A stretch of 64,000 nucleotides of DNA from Filosporella fistucella (lineage: Eukaryota; Ascomycota; Leotiomycetes; Helotiales). Positions 9,806 to 20,035 of the stretch are shown here, piece by piece (the stretch's first letter is position 1; each line of letters begins with the position of its first letter). Location: contig JAQJZZ010000004.1 in the NCBI GenBank assembly GCA_030077755.1, positions 1,612,001-1,676,000 of the forward strand, read 5' to 3'. Below the pieces are notes generated by a model that worked only from the letters and a program-made list of their open reading frames with translations, ran no database searches and was not told where the DNA came from. The translations under genes were made by a program, and so were the position numbers.

Positions 9806-12800
9806 TTGGATGATTTCATCCGCGCTGCAAATCGCGCGCTGATAAGCGCATATCCACAGCAGCGACCAACAGGACCCAGCAACTATTCACGTGTTTCCGT
9901 CTTATTAATCCAGTGGGAGGAAGACGACCTTGGCGTCAGGACAGAGATAGACCTATTATCTAACGTTTTTCAAAATCAATACGGCTATGATTGTGACATC
10001 TTCGAGATTCCGGAACAGAGAGAAGGGGTGCTTTCGGAATCGGCCCTACTTACTCGCGTACAACGTATGAAGCAAGCGGCGCAGGAAAATGATCTGTTAA
10101 TTGTCTATTATGGGGGTCATTCAGATGATGTAAACCGAAAGCATTCTGTTTGGAAAAGGTAAGCCAAGAAATCATTTCTTGAACGCCACTAATATGTGCC
10201 GTACAGTAAACTAGGCTCGACGTCAAATGTCAACTGGAGCCTCGTCCAAGCTTTTTTGCTAACATGCCCTGCCGATGTCTTAATTCTTCTGGATACTTGC
10301 TTTGCCGCCAGAGGAGGGCAAGAAACTGCCGGCGTTACAGCTGGTTCAAATGAGCTGATCGCCGCAACGAATGAGTCTGGCCTGGCTTCCGGGGTGACCA
10401 GGTTTTCCTTCACCAGGGTTCTCATAGAGATCCTAAGTGACTTTGCAGAGAAACACAAGCAAAATAGGACATTACTTAGCGCTGCATGGCTCTGCACCCA
10501 TATGCGGACTAATTACTATGATCGCAGGTTGAAGAAACCACCATATTACGTTAATTTTGTTGATTCCAGGTCTCAAAGTTGTACAATAATTCCCCGACCA
10601 AACTCTCCATACGCCTATCTCAGCTCAATTATTCCTCCGCCAACTTTGGATGCAGGTCCTTACAAGGTCATTATATCAGTGGAGCTGAGTGGAACCCCTA
10701 CTGGCGATCTTGTTACGTGGCTGGAGGGCCAGGGTGCTTCTGCCAGGTACATTACAGACGTGGAAATTCTGCAAATTACAGCGCTCTATCAGTCAAACTC
10801 GTCCACATTATTGATCAGGCTTCCACCTGCCGTGTGGCTACTTTTATCTCCCAACATCTCTGGCAAATTTGTTGGGCTAGTTCAATCTGATAACCTCCTC
10901 GACAAGAAGACAACAATAAGGGAAATAGAAAAAGACACCACAAGAGAGGGAGTTCTGGCTGCTGTCAGACTGGATGAAACCCTCGAAGCCAACCCGCCTC
11001 CCCTATATAACGAAACCGAACTGAAAGTTTCCCAGGATGTTCTCATTCGTGAATTAGCTCTCCAAAATGAATTCATGGCTTGGCGAGATGCTGGTGATTC
11101 AAGAGCGCAGCTACGGCCAAATTTCACAGAGCCATACCCGTACAGTGCTCTCGATATTGGCGAGTTCCGGATTGTCCAGCTTCTAGCTGGAGAGCACAAA
11201 GATCCTCTCCGGGGAACATGTGTCACCGTTGAATTTAGAGATGCTCCAAAGTACATGGCACTATCGTATGTCTGGGGCCCTCCGAATGAGGCCAACAATG
11301 ATCCAGAGTGGATTTCTTTGGACGGTACTATTATCCAGCTGAGACCCAATCTCATCTCAGCATTGCGAGCTTTACGGAATCGCACCGAAGATATTCACAT
11401 CTGGATTGACACGTTGTGTATTGATCAAAGCGATTTGCAAGAAATAGAGGAACAGATTCCATTAATGGTTGAAATATTTCGCAGTTCCCAAACAGTCGTC
11501 GTGTGGTTGGGGAAGAGAAATTCCCTTGGACACCTTGCCTTTTCGTTTGCAGAATGGGTTGTTAAGCATCCCAGTCTACTGCTCGCAATTCCAGAAGAAG
11601 ACTTGTTTGTGTTTCTCAATGCCCTCTTTACCATGATGAGAAACCACTGGTTTCAAAGAAAATGGGTCGTCGAAGATGTGGCATTTTCCAAGGAAATCGA
11701 TCTTCGATATGGCAATGATGTGCTACCATGGAAAACCATGGCTACGGCTATGTATCTCATACAATCTGCTGCCTCTGACCTACTTCGAAAGTTTCTCCCT
11801 AGAGGCAAATACCCTGACCATTTTCTTGATTTCTTATACAACTTCAAATTTCAGGCCGCCAACCAATCAGTCAGTTTACGGGATGATATCCAGCAAAACC
11901 GGTCAGCTCCTCTTCTTTCAAACCCGAGAACAAGTCTCTCCTCGCTTGTGCTCAGAACGACTCTGCTAGTAGCGACTATACCTCAAGATACTGTGTTCTC
12001 CATGCTGCCTATCGTATATGAAAGGTTCTCAACATCCAGAATGCGATTTAGAAAGCGGGACACGTACCTAGAAGGAACATCAGCAGACCCACCCTTCCTA
12101 AACTCTTCCAGCTTTGAAGAACTCCAGAGCATACGTTCCAAGACCGCTTCCTCTATTGGCCTTCCCTGGTCAACACTTCCTGGGATAGAGTCGCTCGATT
12201 TTTTCGTAGAACTTTCAGCAGCAAAATACTCAACTCCGGTGGAAGAAGTTTTCACAGGTTTCGTGATGGAAACGATCTATCGTACACATCAATTGGATAT
12301 TATATGCCAACCATGGGCTCCTACTGTAGCAAATTTGCCGTCTTGGGTTTGCACTAAGAGGAATCATGCCTTTGAAGTTACGGAAGATAATCGGTATAGT
12401 CGACGAAATGGGGACACTCTAGCTACACCATCTTCTATCGGCCAAAGCATATACAGCGCTTCTGGGGTAGGATGTCGCCTCACCGAGAGCGAAGTTTATG
12501 GAGTAATGTCTTCTGAGCGTGACGGGGGAGGGTTAAAACTTTCCGGCATCTTGCTTGGTACAATCGACCAGGAAACAGCCCACTCAACCAACGGCACGCT
12601 TCCCATAGAGTGGTACAAATTTGCAAAAGCCGATGACGCCAATGACCATTTAAATGATCCCTTTTGGCGAACTCTTGTTGCGGATCGTGGCCCTGATGGA
12701 ACCGCTTGTCCCGCCTGGTATGAACTGGCCTGCCAAAAAGTCTTCCAAAATCAAAGGGAAAAGTTGCAACTCGATATCCAGAACTTCATTTTCGAGAGCG

Positions 12801-13153
12801 GTCCAGGGATAGTATCCGACTATCTCAAGCGAGTCCAAGCTGTTATTTGGGGAAGAAAACTAGTCAAGACAGATGGAAACATTCATCTTGTTCTGGCTCC
12901 AGGGTCGTCTCGGCGCGGTGATTGGGTAATGCTTCTTAAAGGTTGCTCTGTGCCGGTTATCCTCAGACCACAATCCCCTTCCCCACAAACAAAAACTGTG
13001 GATTCTGCCGCTGGGTTTACAGTTGTGGGAGAGTGCTATGTTCACGGAATGATGGACGGCGAGATCTTTGAGGAGCCTGCCGTGACACCGAAATGGACCT
13101 ACGTTTCGCTAGCTGGGTGTAAGGACCCACCTCCCATAGCATCAGGTAACTAG
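9806..13153 (+). CDS. caspase-like protease fused to HET domain
   Basis: Two exons (to 10158, then from 10207; intron gtaagc...acag) encode about 1,090 residues. The N-terminal part is a caspase/metacaspase-like fold: a VSVLLIQWEED strand, LLIVYYGGHSDD with the catalytic His at 10118-10120, and DVLILLDTCFAAR with the catalytic Cys at 10298-10300. A p10-like segment (LLSAAWLCTHM to SCTIIPRP) follows. After a linker comes a HET domain: YMALSYVWGPP at 11252, HIWIDTLCIDQ at about 11397, VVVWLG, and WFQRKWVVEDVAF at about 11650. About 490 more residues follow with no recognised domain. HET domains trigger heterokaryon-incompatibility cell death in other fungi, so a death or allorecognition role is inferred. 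The start is unresolved: the codon at 9806 is TTG and the frame is open back to 9683 without ATG, so a short first exon is likely. Confidence 0.85.
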
Positions 13154-13728
13154 GAGTTATTAGTAAGACGAATTTAATGATATATTCCAACATCAGACAA
13201 TAGTCAATATACAGAATCATTACCTACTCTAATGAAGCATCCGTTTATCACCAGTGACTCACTTGTGCCTGCTCATTTCGTACCCTGAGGTCCTTCTTAG
13301 AGCGGCAAGCGTTACACTGAGGCTCCTCAGACAGCTTCGGTTTAAGATCTGGCAAGACCAAGACACTTGAGAGTTATACATAATTACTTTACATATCACA
13401 TAGCTTCTAATGCACACTTATTTATGCTGTCTATCCATTTCTCGAGATAGAGCGGTGATTAGGGTCCCCCGAATACCAATTTCAATCGAGATGGCTGAAA
13501 ACAAAGTCACGGGAAAATAAGTACATTTTTGGGAACGTAGTCTTCATTGTTTGATTGGGACTTGATTTGGATTTCATGTCACTGTTAAATTGATGTGATT
13601 AAGAGCATTTAAACTCGTTGAAATAGGACCATGCATGCTGGTGGAGCGCTTCATCATCCGATACTTCAAAGCATAATCATCATATTGTCAGACAGTTTCC
13701 TGCAGTACATTTACAATTAAATCACAGT
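13154..13728. other. convergent intergenic spacer
   Basis: Lies between the 3' ends of the caspase-HET gene and the metzincin gene. AT-rich and presumably terminators for both; no open frame of note. Confidence 0.5.
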
Positions 13729-14565
13729 TTATTTGGGATATGCCAGTCCCGAATACTTGATATCCAGCCTGGACAACTCTGTATTCCATCCAATAGTCGG
13801 GCCTTTTTTTAGCAAACCCGGAGGGAACGGATAGATCATGATTGAATCCAGGTCAGGCCCTGATCCCCATAGCAGCACGTTAGGCGACGCAGGCACAGTT
13901 TTCAGCACATTATGCTTGATCGTCTCCCACGGCCAAGTGCTGTAGTATTTCTTTGCGACCTTCTTGTCCAGCTTGTAGGGAAAGTCGGATCGCAGGTGCT
14001 CGTGTATGAAGCCGAGAGCATGCCCGAATTCATGGACTACATGGCGCCGGATGGCATCCTCATTCGTCTCAGTCTCAATGTCAAGATTCATGGATGCCCT
14101 CTCGGGATTGTCCTTCTTGGCCGCGTCGCTCTGGTGATCCCAGTGCTCAGCATCGTATCTGCTCTGGTTGCCCATGCAGGACCACCACTGGTTGTTGTCT
14201 GCGAACCGGATGCGAATATCAGCGTTTTTGTCATTATCAGCGATTTGCATCAACTTGATATTGGCGCCACCAGGCTGCGTCCAGAGTTGCACATAATCCA
14301 TGACCTTCTTCTTCGATTCAGGCTTGCCGTTGAGAAAGCTGATCGTCAGGGGATTACTAGAATCCCATCTGAGATCTCCCAGAGCTGCAAGCCGCGTGGG
14401 AGGGGTTTTGTCATCTACTTGCTCCTCGCCATCGGCTGCATCGGCCAGATTGAACAACACTGCCATGCAGAGGGTGCAGTGCTGTTCAGGCGAGGCTGGC
14501 GGCAGAGCATCTCCTGCTGGCGGGGTATTGGAGCTTGTCGCTGCTGGATGACCCCTAGTACTCAT
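13729..14565 (-). CDS. metzincin-type zinc metalloprotease
   Basis: A single-exon 278-residue protein. Residues 178-190 give HEFGHALGFIHEH, the metzincin zinc site HExxHxxGxxH followed by the astacin-like Glu. Around residue 241, SIMIYPFPP gives the Met-turn and the following Tyr expected of astacin-type enzymes. Upstream, ADIRIRFADNNQWWSCMG resembles the edge strand of such domains. There is no signal peptide: the N-terminus is Ser/Thr/Pro-rich with a CTLC pair, so the enzyme may act in the cytosol. I see no separate prodomain. It points tail to tail at the caspase-HET gene. Substrates are unknown. Class assignment is strong; M12A versus a fungal metzincin subgroup is open. Confidence 0.85.
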   Translation of the reverse strand: MSTRGHPAATSSNTPPAGDALPPASPEQHCTLCMAVLFNLADAADGEEQVDDKTPPTRLAALGDLRWDSSNPLTISFLNGKPESKKKVMDYVQLWTQPGGANIKLMQIADNDKNADIRIRFADNNQWWSCMGNQSRYDAEHWDHQSDAAKKDNPERASMNLDIETETNEDAIRRHVVHEFGHALGFIHEHLRSDFPYKLDKKVAKKYYSTWPWETIKHNVLKTVPASPNVLLWGSGPDLDSIMIYPFPPGLLKKGPTIGWNTELSRLDIKYSGLAYPK

Positions 14566-16416
14566 GATCGAATAGGGTGGGATGAGAAAGAGTTGTAATT
14601 GGAATTAGTCGGAAATGAAACCACGAATCTTTGTGTAGAAAAACGAGCCGGACGACGATCTCAGCAGGAGAGTTATTGCGTCTATATACCATACCTTACC
14701 TTACTCCGTACTATAAAGAGAGCCAGTCGGATGAGGCTTTTAGGCAACAGATGTTTCAGCCCCAGAGGCCAAATGCCGATCCTTAGGTAGCTTGCGCCAC
14801 TATGCATGTAGCAATGCCACGTCATATAAGGCTCTGGGACAACGAGTAATAGTTCTGCTGTAGTCTAGGAGGATCATCGAGCTATTAGAGAGTGCAAGAA
14901 GACTAATGTGATCCGTCAAAAGGTAAAGCCACCGCCAAGTCCGGTGAGGAAATGTATAAGCATCAATCTGCACAGATTTAGTCAAGGCCATGTACAGAAG
15001 GAAATTTCACTGGCCAGGTTAAAGCACGAACTAAAGGGTTATATTGAAATAAAGAAAAGTACTAGATATCAACCATGAAAACTTGTCCCTATTCATCACG
15101 TGATTTAGGCTGGACATTAGAGAGCCCATGTTTTTAATCAGTAAGGAGGCTCAAGTCCTTAACATTCAAGCCTTCTTTTCTTTATCCTTCAAGCGCTCTG
15201 TTAAATATCCGATTGGCAATAGTTAAGCTTCGCGTGGCTAGTTTTTAATTTCGGGGTATTTTTAGCTACCACCCAAGTTGAGAGCTTATGTTTTAGCAGG
15301 CGAAGTACATATTCAGACTCTACGATGAGTTCTTTTATTTCAACGATATTAAGACTATCATAGCCTTCTACCCATGTGAAATCAGACTTCACTAAGAGGG
15401 TAGATATAATGCTGTAGTGATTGATGAAGTAATTGATTATTAAGGGACGGTTATCCAGAAAGTTGAGAGGAGAAACAGTTATCGAGGGTAACATGGATAA
15501 AGCAGTCAGTTAGAGGCTCCGATCAAATTTGTGATTAGAGATCCTGAAATAGAATCAATATAAATATTCCAAATAAAGCTTAGTTTATATTGCAGCCTAG
15601 CCCCCCAGCAGCTTTTCAGAAAGAGACTACAGGTTTCCCCAAGAAAAAAACATTACGATACAATAAATTATATCTTAGTTGACATAGATGAAAGGTATTA
15701 AAGGGGAGCAGCGGTTGTCGAGGGATCAGGGATCAGGTAGAAGAATTCAATAACTGGTGATGATCACATGTGACAGGTTGGCTGTATGACAAATTAGTTG
15801 AGAAGACTATATGGAGGGCTGGCATTTAAAACTTCTGTTACCTCGCTTTTGCTTTATACCAGGCTGATTCTACCTTACTTTAGCTCTCTGCATGAATTTC
15901 CCAGCTGGGATTCAGTCAGGGAGTATGAAATTGACCACCACGGCCGGTGAATTCCTTGAACCTCTTTCTACTATTAGCCCTATTGGCAAGTATAACCAAG
16001 GGGTCGGAACAGATCCCCTGCCTCAAAGATATGCTCTGCTTTGCATATTTCTCACCCCATTAAGCCTAACCCCTCCTCTAACTCACCCAACTTAACTCGT
16101 AAAGCAGCTCTCCCGCCTTTCCGAATGAAAGAATATCCCATTCAGTTGAGGTCTCGGAGATGATAACCTTCTGTTATCGGCGCACAAAAGCAGTCTCACA
16201 TGTGTTTGGTCCTGGTATCTGAATCCTCATTTTGCCCACTCTCGGCAAACTTGTAACAACACAGCCCAATTCCCGATTACTCGGGAGGCACAGCATCAAT
16301 TCCTCCTTCTCCAAAGCCCTCCGCGCGTGCAGTTTTCGTTCCTTCATACTACTTTACACTACTTCAAAGATTGCTTGTCAATGAATCTACAATCATAAAT
16401 ACAACCAGCGGGGGAA
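14566..16416. other. intergenic, possible repeat relics
   Basis: About 1.85 kb without a supported gene. A 97-residue open frame at 15201-15494 (minus; LNFLDNRPLIINYFINHYS, VEIKELIVESEYVLRLLK) looks coding-like but is isolated and unrecognised. Positions 16162-16210 resemble 4072-4119. Confidence 0.4.
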
Positions 16417-17310
16417 ATGCCAGAGTTAAGCGACATCACTTACTCAAGGAAGGCAACCATCGCCGCATTCCGCGATTATTATCGCTTTTTGACTAAGCTA
16501 TATCTAAATGAATCGGACGTAATTGATCCACCAAAGAGTGGTTGGCCAACAATCACCCAGGAGAAGTTGGAAGGGTTAGAGAAGGACGATGAAGTGATTG
16601 AGCTCCTCCGTCGGCTCCCCTATATTCGCACCTCAGAAGGCGAAACCGAGGTTGCACCGTGGTCCAAAATGATGGATTGGCAAGATGTATGCAATAGAAT
16701 CGCAGCTGGAAAACACAATATCTCAGCAGAAAAATACAAATTCTTATCTGAAGGCGAATACCAAGATGCTGTTCCTTCATCAGTTGTGGGCATCACAGAT
16801 ACCGGACCAGATGTCGAATGTTTCCTCCTTGACACCGAGCAGGGAACTATCTATTGGCCAAATTGCGATGGGAAGATCAAGCATTGGCCAACTGTTCCAA
16901 TGGTTGAAGACGACCCTTACGACTATTGTGAGAATGAGGAGGAGGCAGAATGGAGGAATGAAACTTGCTGGGCCATTCCAGACTTTTTCAAGGTTCTCAA
17001 GGACCAATTCAAGATGTTGAATTTTATCCCAATTAGCAGAGATAAAGTCATAGCCAACTACGGCATGAATGCAGATGATGAAGAGGACATGCGATCTATG
17101 TTGAAAGAGATCTATCGGGAGCACAGCTGGCCAGATCTGAAAAAATATCGGAAGGAAGATTGCTTGAAAGCTGTTCAAAATGCCCTCCTGGAGCATTACC
17201 CTGATCGTGCAGATCGGCGTGAGCTTGATGAAGAGGAAATCAAGGACTTGGAGTCGAGAATCAAGGTGGCCCATGAGAAAAAGTGCAAGAAACTCGGTAT
17301 CGCCCTTTGA
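16417..17310 (+). CDS. conserved fungal protein of unknown function, 297 aa
   Basis: A single exon with acidic/aromatic composition typical of a widespread Pezizomycotina family. Marks are AAFRDYYRFLTKLYL near residue 16, DDEVIELLRRLPYI near residue 57, FLLDTEQGTIYWPNC near residue 136, AIPDFFKVLKDQF near residue 185 and REHSWPDLKKYRKEDCLKA near residue 232. No signal peptide or membrane segment. The layout (helical start, a strand-rich GIT...LLDTE...IYW core, WPDLxxYRxxxC near the end) is constant in relatives I remember, but I know of no assigned function. A loose likeness to SMI1/KNR4 (SUKH) proteins is only an impression. The upstream region contains the short sequence shared with 4.1 kb. 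Confidence 0.75.
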   Translation: MPELSDITYSRKATIAAFRDYYRFLTKLYLNESDVIDPPKSGWPTITQEKLEGLEKDDEVIELLRRLPYIRTSEGETEVAPWSKMMDWQDVCNRIAAGKHNISAEKYKFLSEGEYQDAVPSSVVGITDTGPDVECFLLDTEQGTIYWPNCDGKIKHWPTVPMVEDDPYDYCENEEEAEWRNETCWAIPDFFKVLKDQFKMLNFIPISRDKVIANYGMNADDEEDMRSMLKEIYREHSWPDLKKYRKEDCLKAVQNALLEHYPDRADRRELDEEEIKDLESRIKVAHEKKCKKLGIAL

Positions 17311-17888
17311 GAGGCAAGATCCAGATCAAGTTCAATTAAACGACTTATTTCCAGTTCCAAAAGATAACAACCACTGTATCACGCAAGCTTCCATGCACCG
17401 CCAGATGAGATGAGACGACAGAGCAATCAGGGGGCACATTATCGAAAAATAGTGGCCTGTTCTTCTTTCGTAGCGACGGAATGTAAGAGACAAAATATCT
17501 CAATTGTAATCATCCATCAAGATCTACCAAGAGACCCGAAAAGGAAAAAGCGTCGATTTCAAAGTGAAGTATTTTTTGAAAATAAAACCCAAAGCAACGC
17601 CAACCTTCCATCTCATTGGAGGCATGCCATCACATGGTCTCATTCTCATGCAGGTCGCTTCTCGCCATGCAAATCATTGATTCCGTTCAGCTTCCTACTA
17701 TCTTGATTCGATTCGCTAGTCTGCACGATAATCTAGCCAGTTGTAACACCAATGCGTTTTGACAGGATACGCTAAATATGCGGTTGGAATCGCAAGTGGT
17801 AGGCAGAAGAATAATTCTTTCTTTAAGCATCCCGTCAAGCTTTCAAATATCAAATAACTTCAGATACTGAGAGGATTCACACAAAATA
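17311..17888. other. intergenic
   Basis: 3' region of the preceding gene and promoter of the ammonia-lyase gene. Nothing further recognised. Confidence 0.5.
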
Positions 17889-19903
17889 ATGGACGAAACT
17901 AACTCCTCAAAATTCCACTCCTCTACCCGTCGCTCAATCTATATCAACCCACAAGCCCTCTCATTCCAAGCCCCATCATCTGCCACCAACCCCTCCCAAA
18001 TCAAAGACTTCTACAAAAGTCTTCCCAACTTCGCACCTACCCCACTTATCCCCCTCAAGAATCTCGCTGCTGAACTCGGAGTCCAAAATGTCTTCGTCAA
18101 AGCCGAGACTTCTCGGCTCGGACTCCCATCTTTCAAACTCCTTGGTGCATCATGGGCAATCCGGCAAGCTATCATTCAACGAGCAGAACTGAATTCAGCA
18201 GCAACTTTGGAGGACTTATGTATTGCTGCAAAGAAATATGAGATTAAGTTATGTGCGGCTACGGATGGAAATCATGGAAGGGCAGTAGCTAGGATGGGGA
18301 AAATGCTGGGTATAGAAGTTACAAAGATTTTTGTGCCGCGTGGTCTTGACGAGTCGATTATTGCCTCTATTGCCAGCGAGGGAGCTGATGTAATAGTCGT
18401 GGATGGTGACTATGATGAGACGGTTCGTGTTGCGCATGCGTGGGGCGAAGAGACTGTAGGTGGTATGCTTATTGAAGGGACTGCTTTTGTAGGATATGAA
18501 GATATTCCAAGAGTGAGTAGACCTTCCTCCAGGTTCAGACATTCCTCATGACTCGTTAGTGGACTGTCGAAGGTTACACTACCATGCTGCACGAGATCGA
18601 CGATCAACTCCAAGAGAAAGTACCAACTCTCATCCTCGCACCAGTAGGCGTGGGCTCTCTCTCAGAGGCTATCGTCACGCACTACAAAAACGGGCGTGGA
18701 AACACAGCTGTTGCCACGGTTGAGCCAGATACAGCAGCAAGCCTTCACCAGAGTTTAAAAGCAGGCATCTCCACAACTATCAAGACAAGTCCAAGTATCA
18801 TGACAGGGCTTGAATGTGGCACTATTTCCACAGCCGCTTGGCCGGTCCTCAGAGATGGTGTTGATGCAAGTATCACGGTGTCAGATTTGGAAGTACATGA
18901 AGCTATTCAGTATCTTGCCACAGCAGGTATCTCATCTGGACCATGTGGTGCTGCTTCACTGGCAGGTTTCCGAAGACTTATGAAAGAGAAGACTTTCCCA
19001 GCTCTGGGTCATATCTCAACTGTTATTTTGATCTGTACCGAGGGAACTCAACCCTATCAGATTCCTCAAAACGTAACTGAAGATGATCCACATAGTGTAG
19101 CGGAAATTCTTACTCAAATTACTTCGTCAGCCGCAGCCCTAGAAGAACAGAGGAGACGAGTTGTCTCATTCATCGCTCAGTATATTGAATACCGCGATAT
19201 TGAGATTCACTACATGGACACACAAGCAAATAATTCGGTCCCAGTGGCACTCATCCCAGGCAAGCAGTCCACAACAGCTAAATCGTTACTGGTATGCTGT
19301 TACATCGATCCCGTTCATATACCTATTTATGACATGGATTTGAGCGATGACGGTGAGGACGCTGATGCGGTGTACATACTAAACCCAAAGGCTGTGCGAA
19401 ATGAATACCATATCTCGATGCTTCTTAACGTCCTCTCCAGATCCAAGGATATGAATTTCGAGGATACGTTGATCGTTGCGTTTATGCCTTCGCAGCAACA
19501 CCTCCGGGACTGCATCACTAGTATCTCAGACAAGTTTAACATTCACAAAGCTATCATTCTCGATACATATAGTTACGGCGACACTGTCGTATATTACCCT
19601 CCTCCAGATGAAACAAGATTCTCTGGTTGGGTCGTCAAGGCTTTCGTATCCTCGGATCCTGGGTGTGCCCTGGTGCTGCCAAATTACAAGGAAGATGAAT
19701 TTGGTGTCATGATTGAGAAAAAAATTGATTATTTGAGAGTGGGAATTCAAAGTGAAGGGAGGATAAGAGAAGTGGCTGATGTGTTGATGGGTATCGTGAG
19801 GAAGGTTTGTGGAAGAGAAGATGGGGGTTGGGAATCGGATTGGCAACGCCTGAGTTCTAGAGCAACGGTGCCTTTCTCTTGTGAGATGCACGCCGGAAGT
19901 TAG
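17889..19903 (+). CDS. diaminopropionate ammonia-lyase-like enzyme fused to degenerate M20-like domain
   Basis: Two exons (17889-18512, 18560-19903; donor gtgagt, acceptor gttag) give 655 residues. Residues 1 to about 380 form a fold-type II PLP enzyme closest to diaminopropionate ammonia-lyase (YgeX/DpaL). They include PSFKLLGA with the PLP lysine at 83, ATDGNHGRAVARMGK at 124-138, the phosphate loop APVGVGS near 237 and SGPCGAASLAG near 335. Such enzymes deaminate 2,3-diaminopropionate, and some D/L-serine or threonine. Residues from about 386 (EEQRRRVVSFIAQYIEYRDIE) to the end resemble the M20 peptidase/deacylase order of elements, but the metal motif GHxDxV is replaced by CYIDPV (residues 455-460) and no DGEE-like metal set is seen. 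I infer a catalytically dead regulatory or structural domain. The lyase assignment is firm; the M20 link is tentative. Confidence 0.8.
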
Positions 19904-20035
19904 TGGGAGTGCTTCGGGGCTCTGTAAAACGTTCCTAAAACACAGCACCTTTCAACGAGCAAGAAGACTCTTCATGCATCAAGCGGGTATTGATTATTCA
20001 TTACTCATATCACTATCTAGCTCTTTATTTTTACA

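Noticed and set aside
13912..14598. 228-codon plus-strand frame over the metzincin gene
   Set aside because: The minus strand carries the HExxHxxGxxH site and Met-turn; the plus frame is an antisense shadow with no recognisable content.
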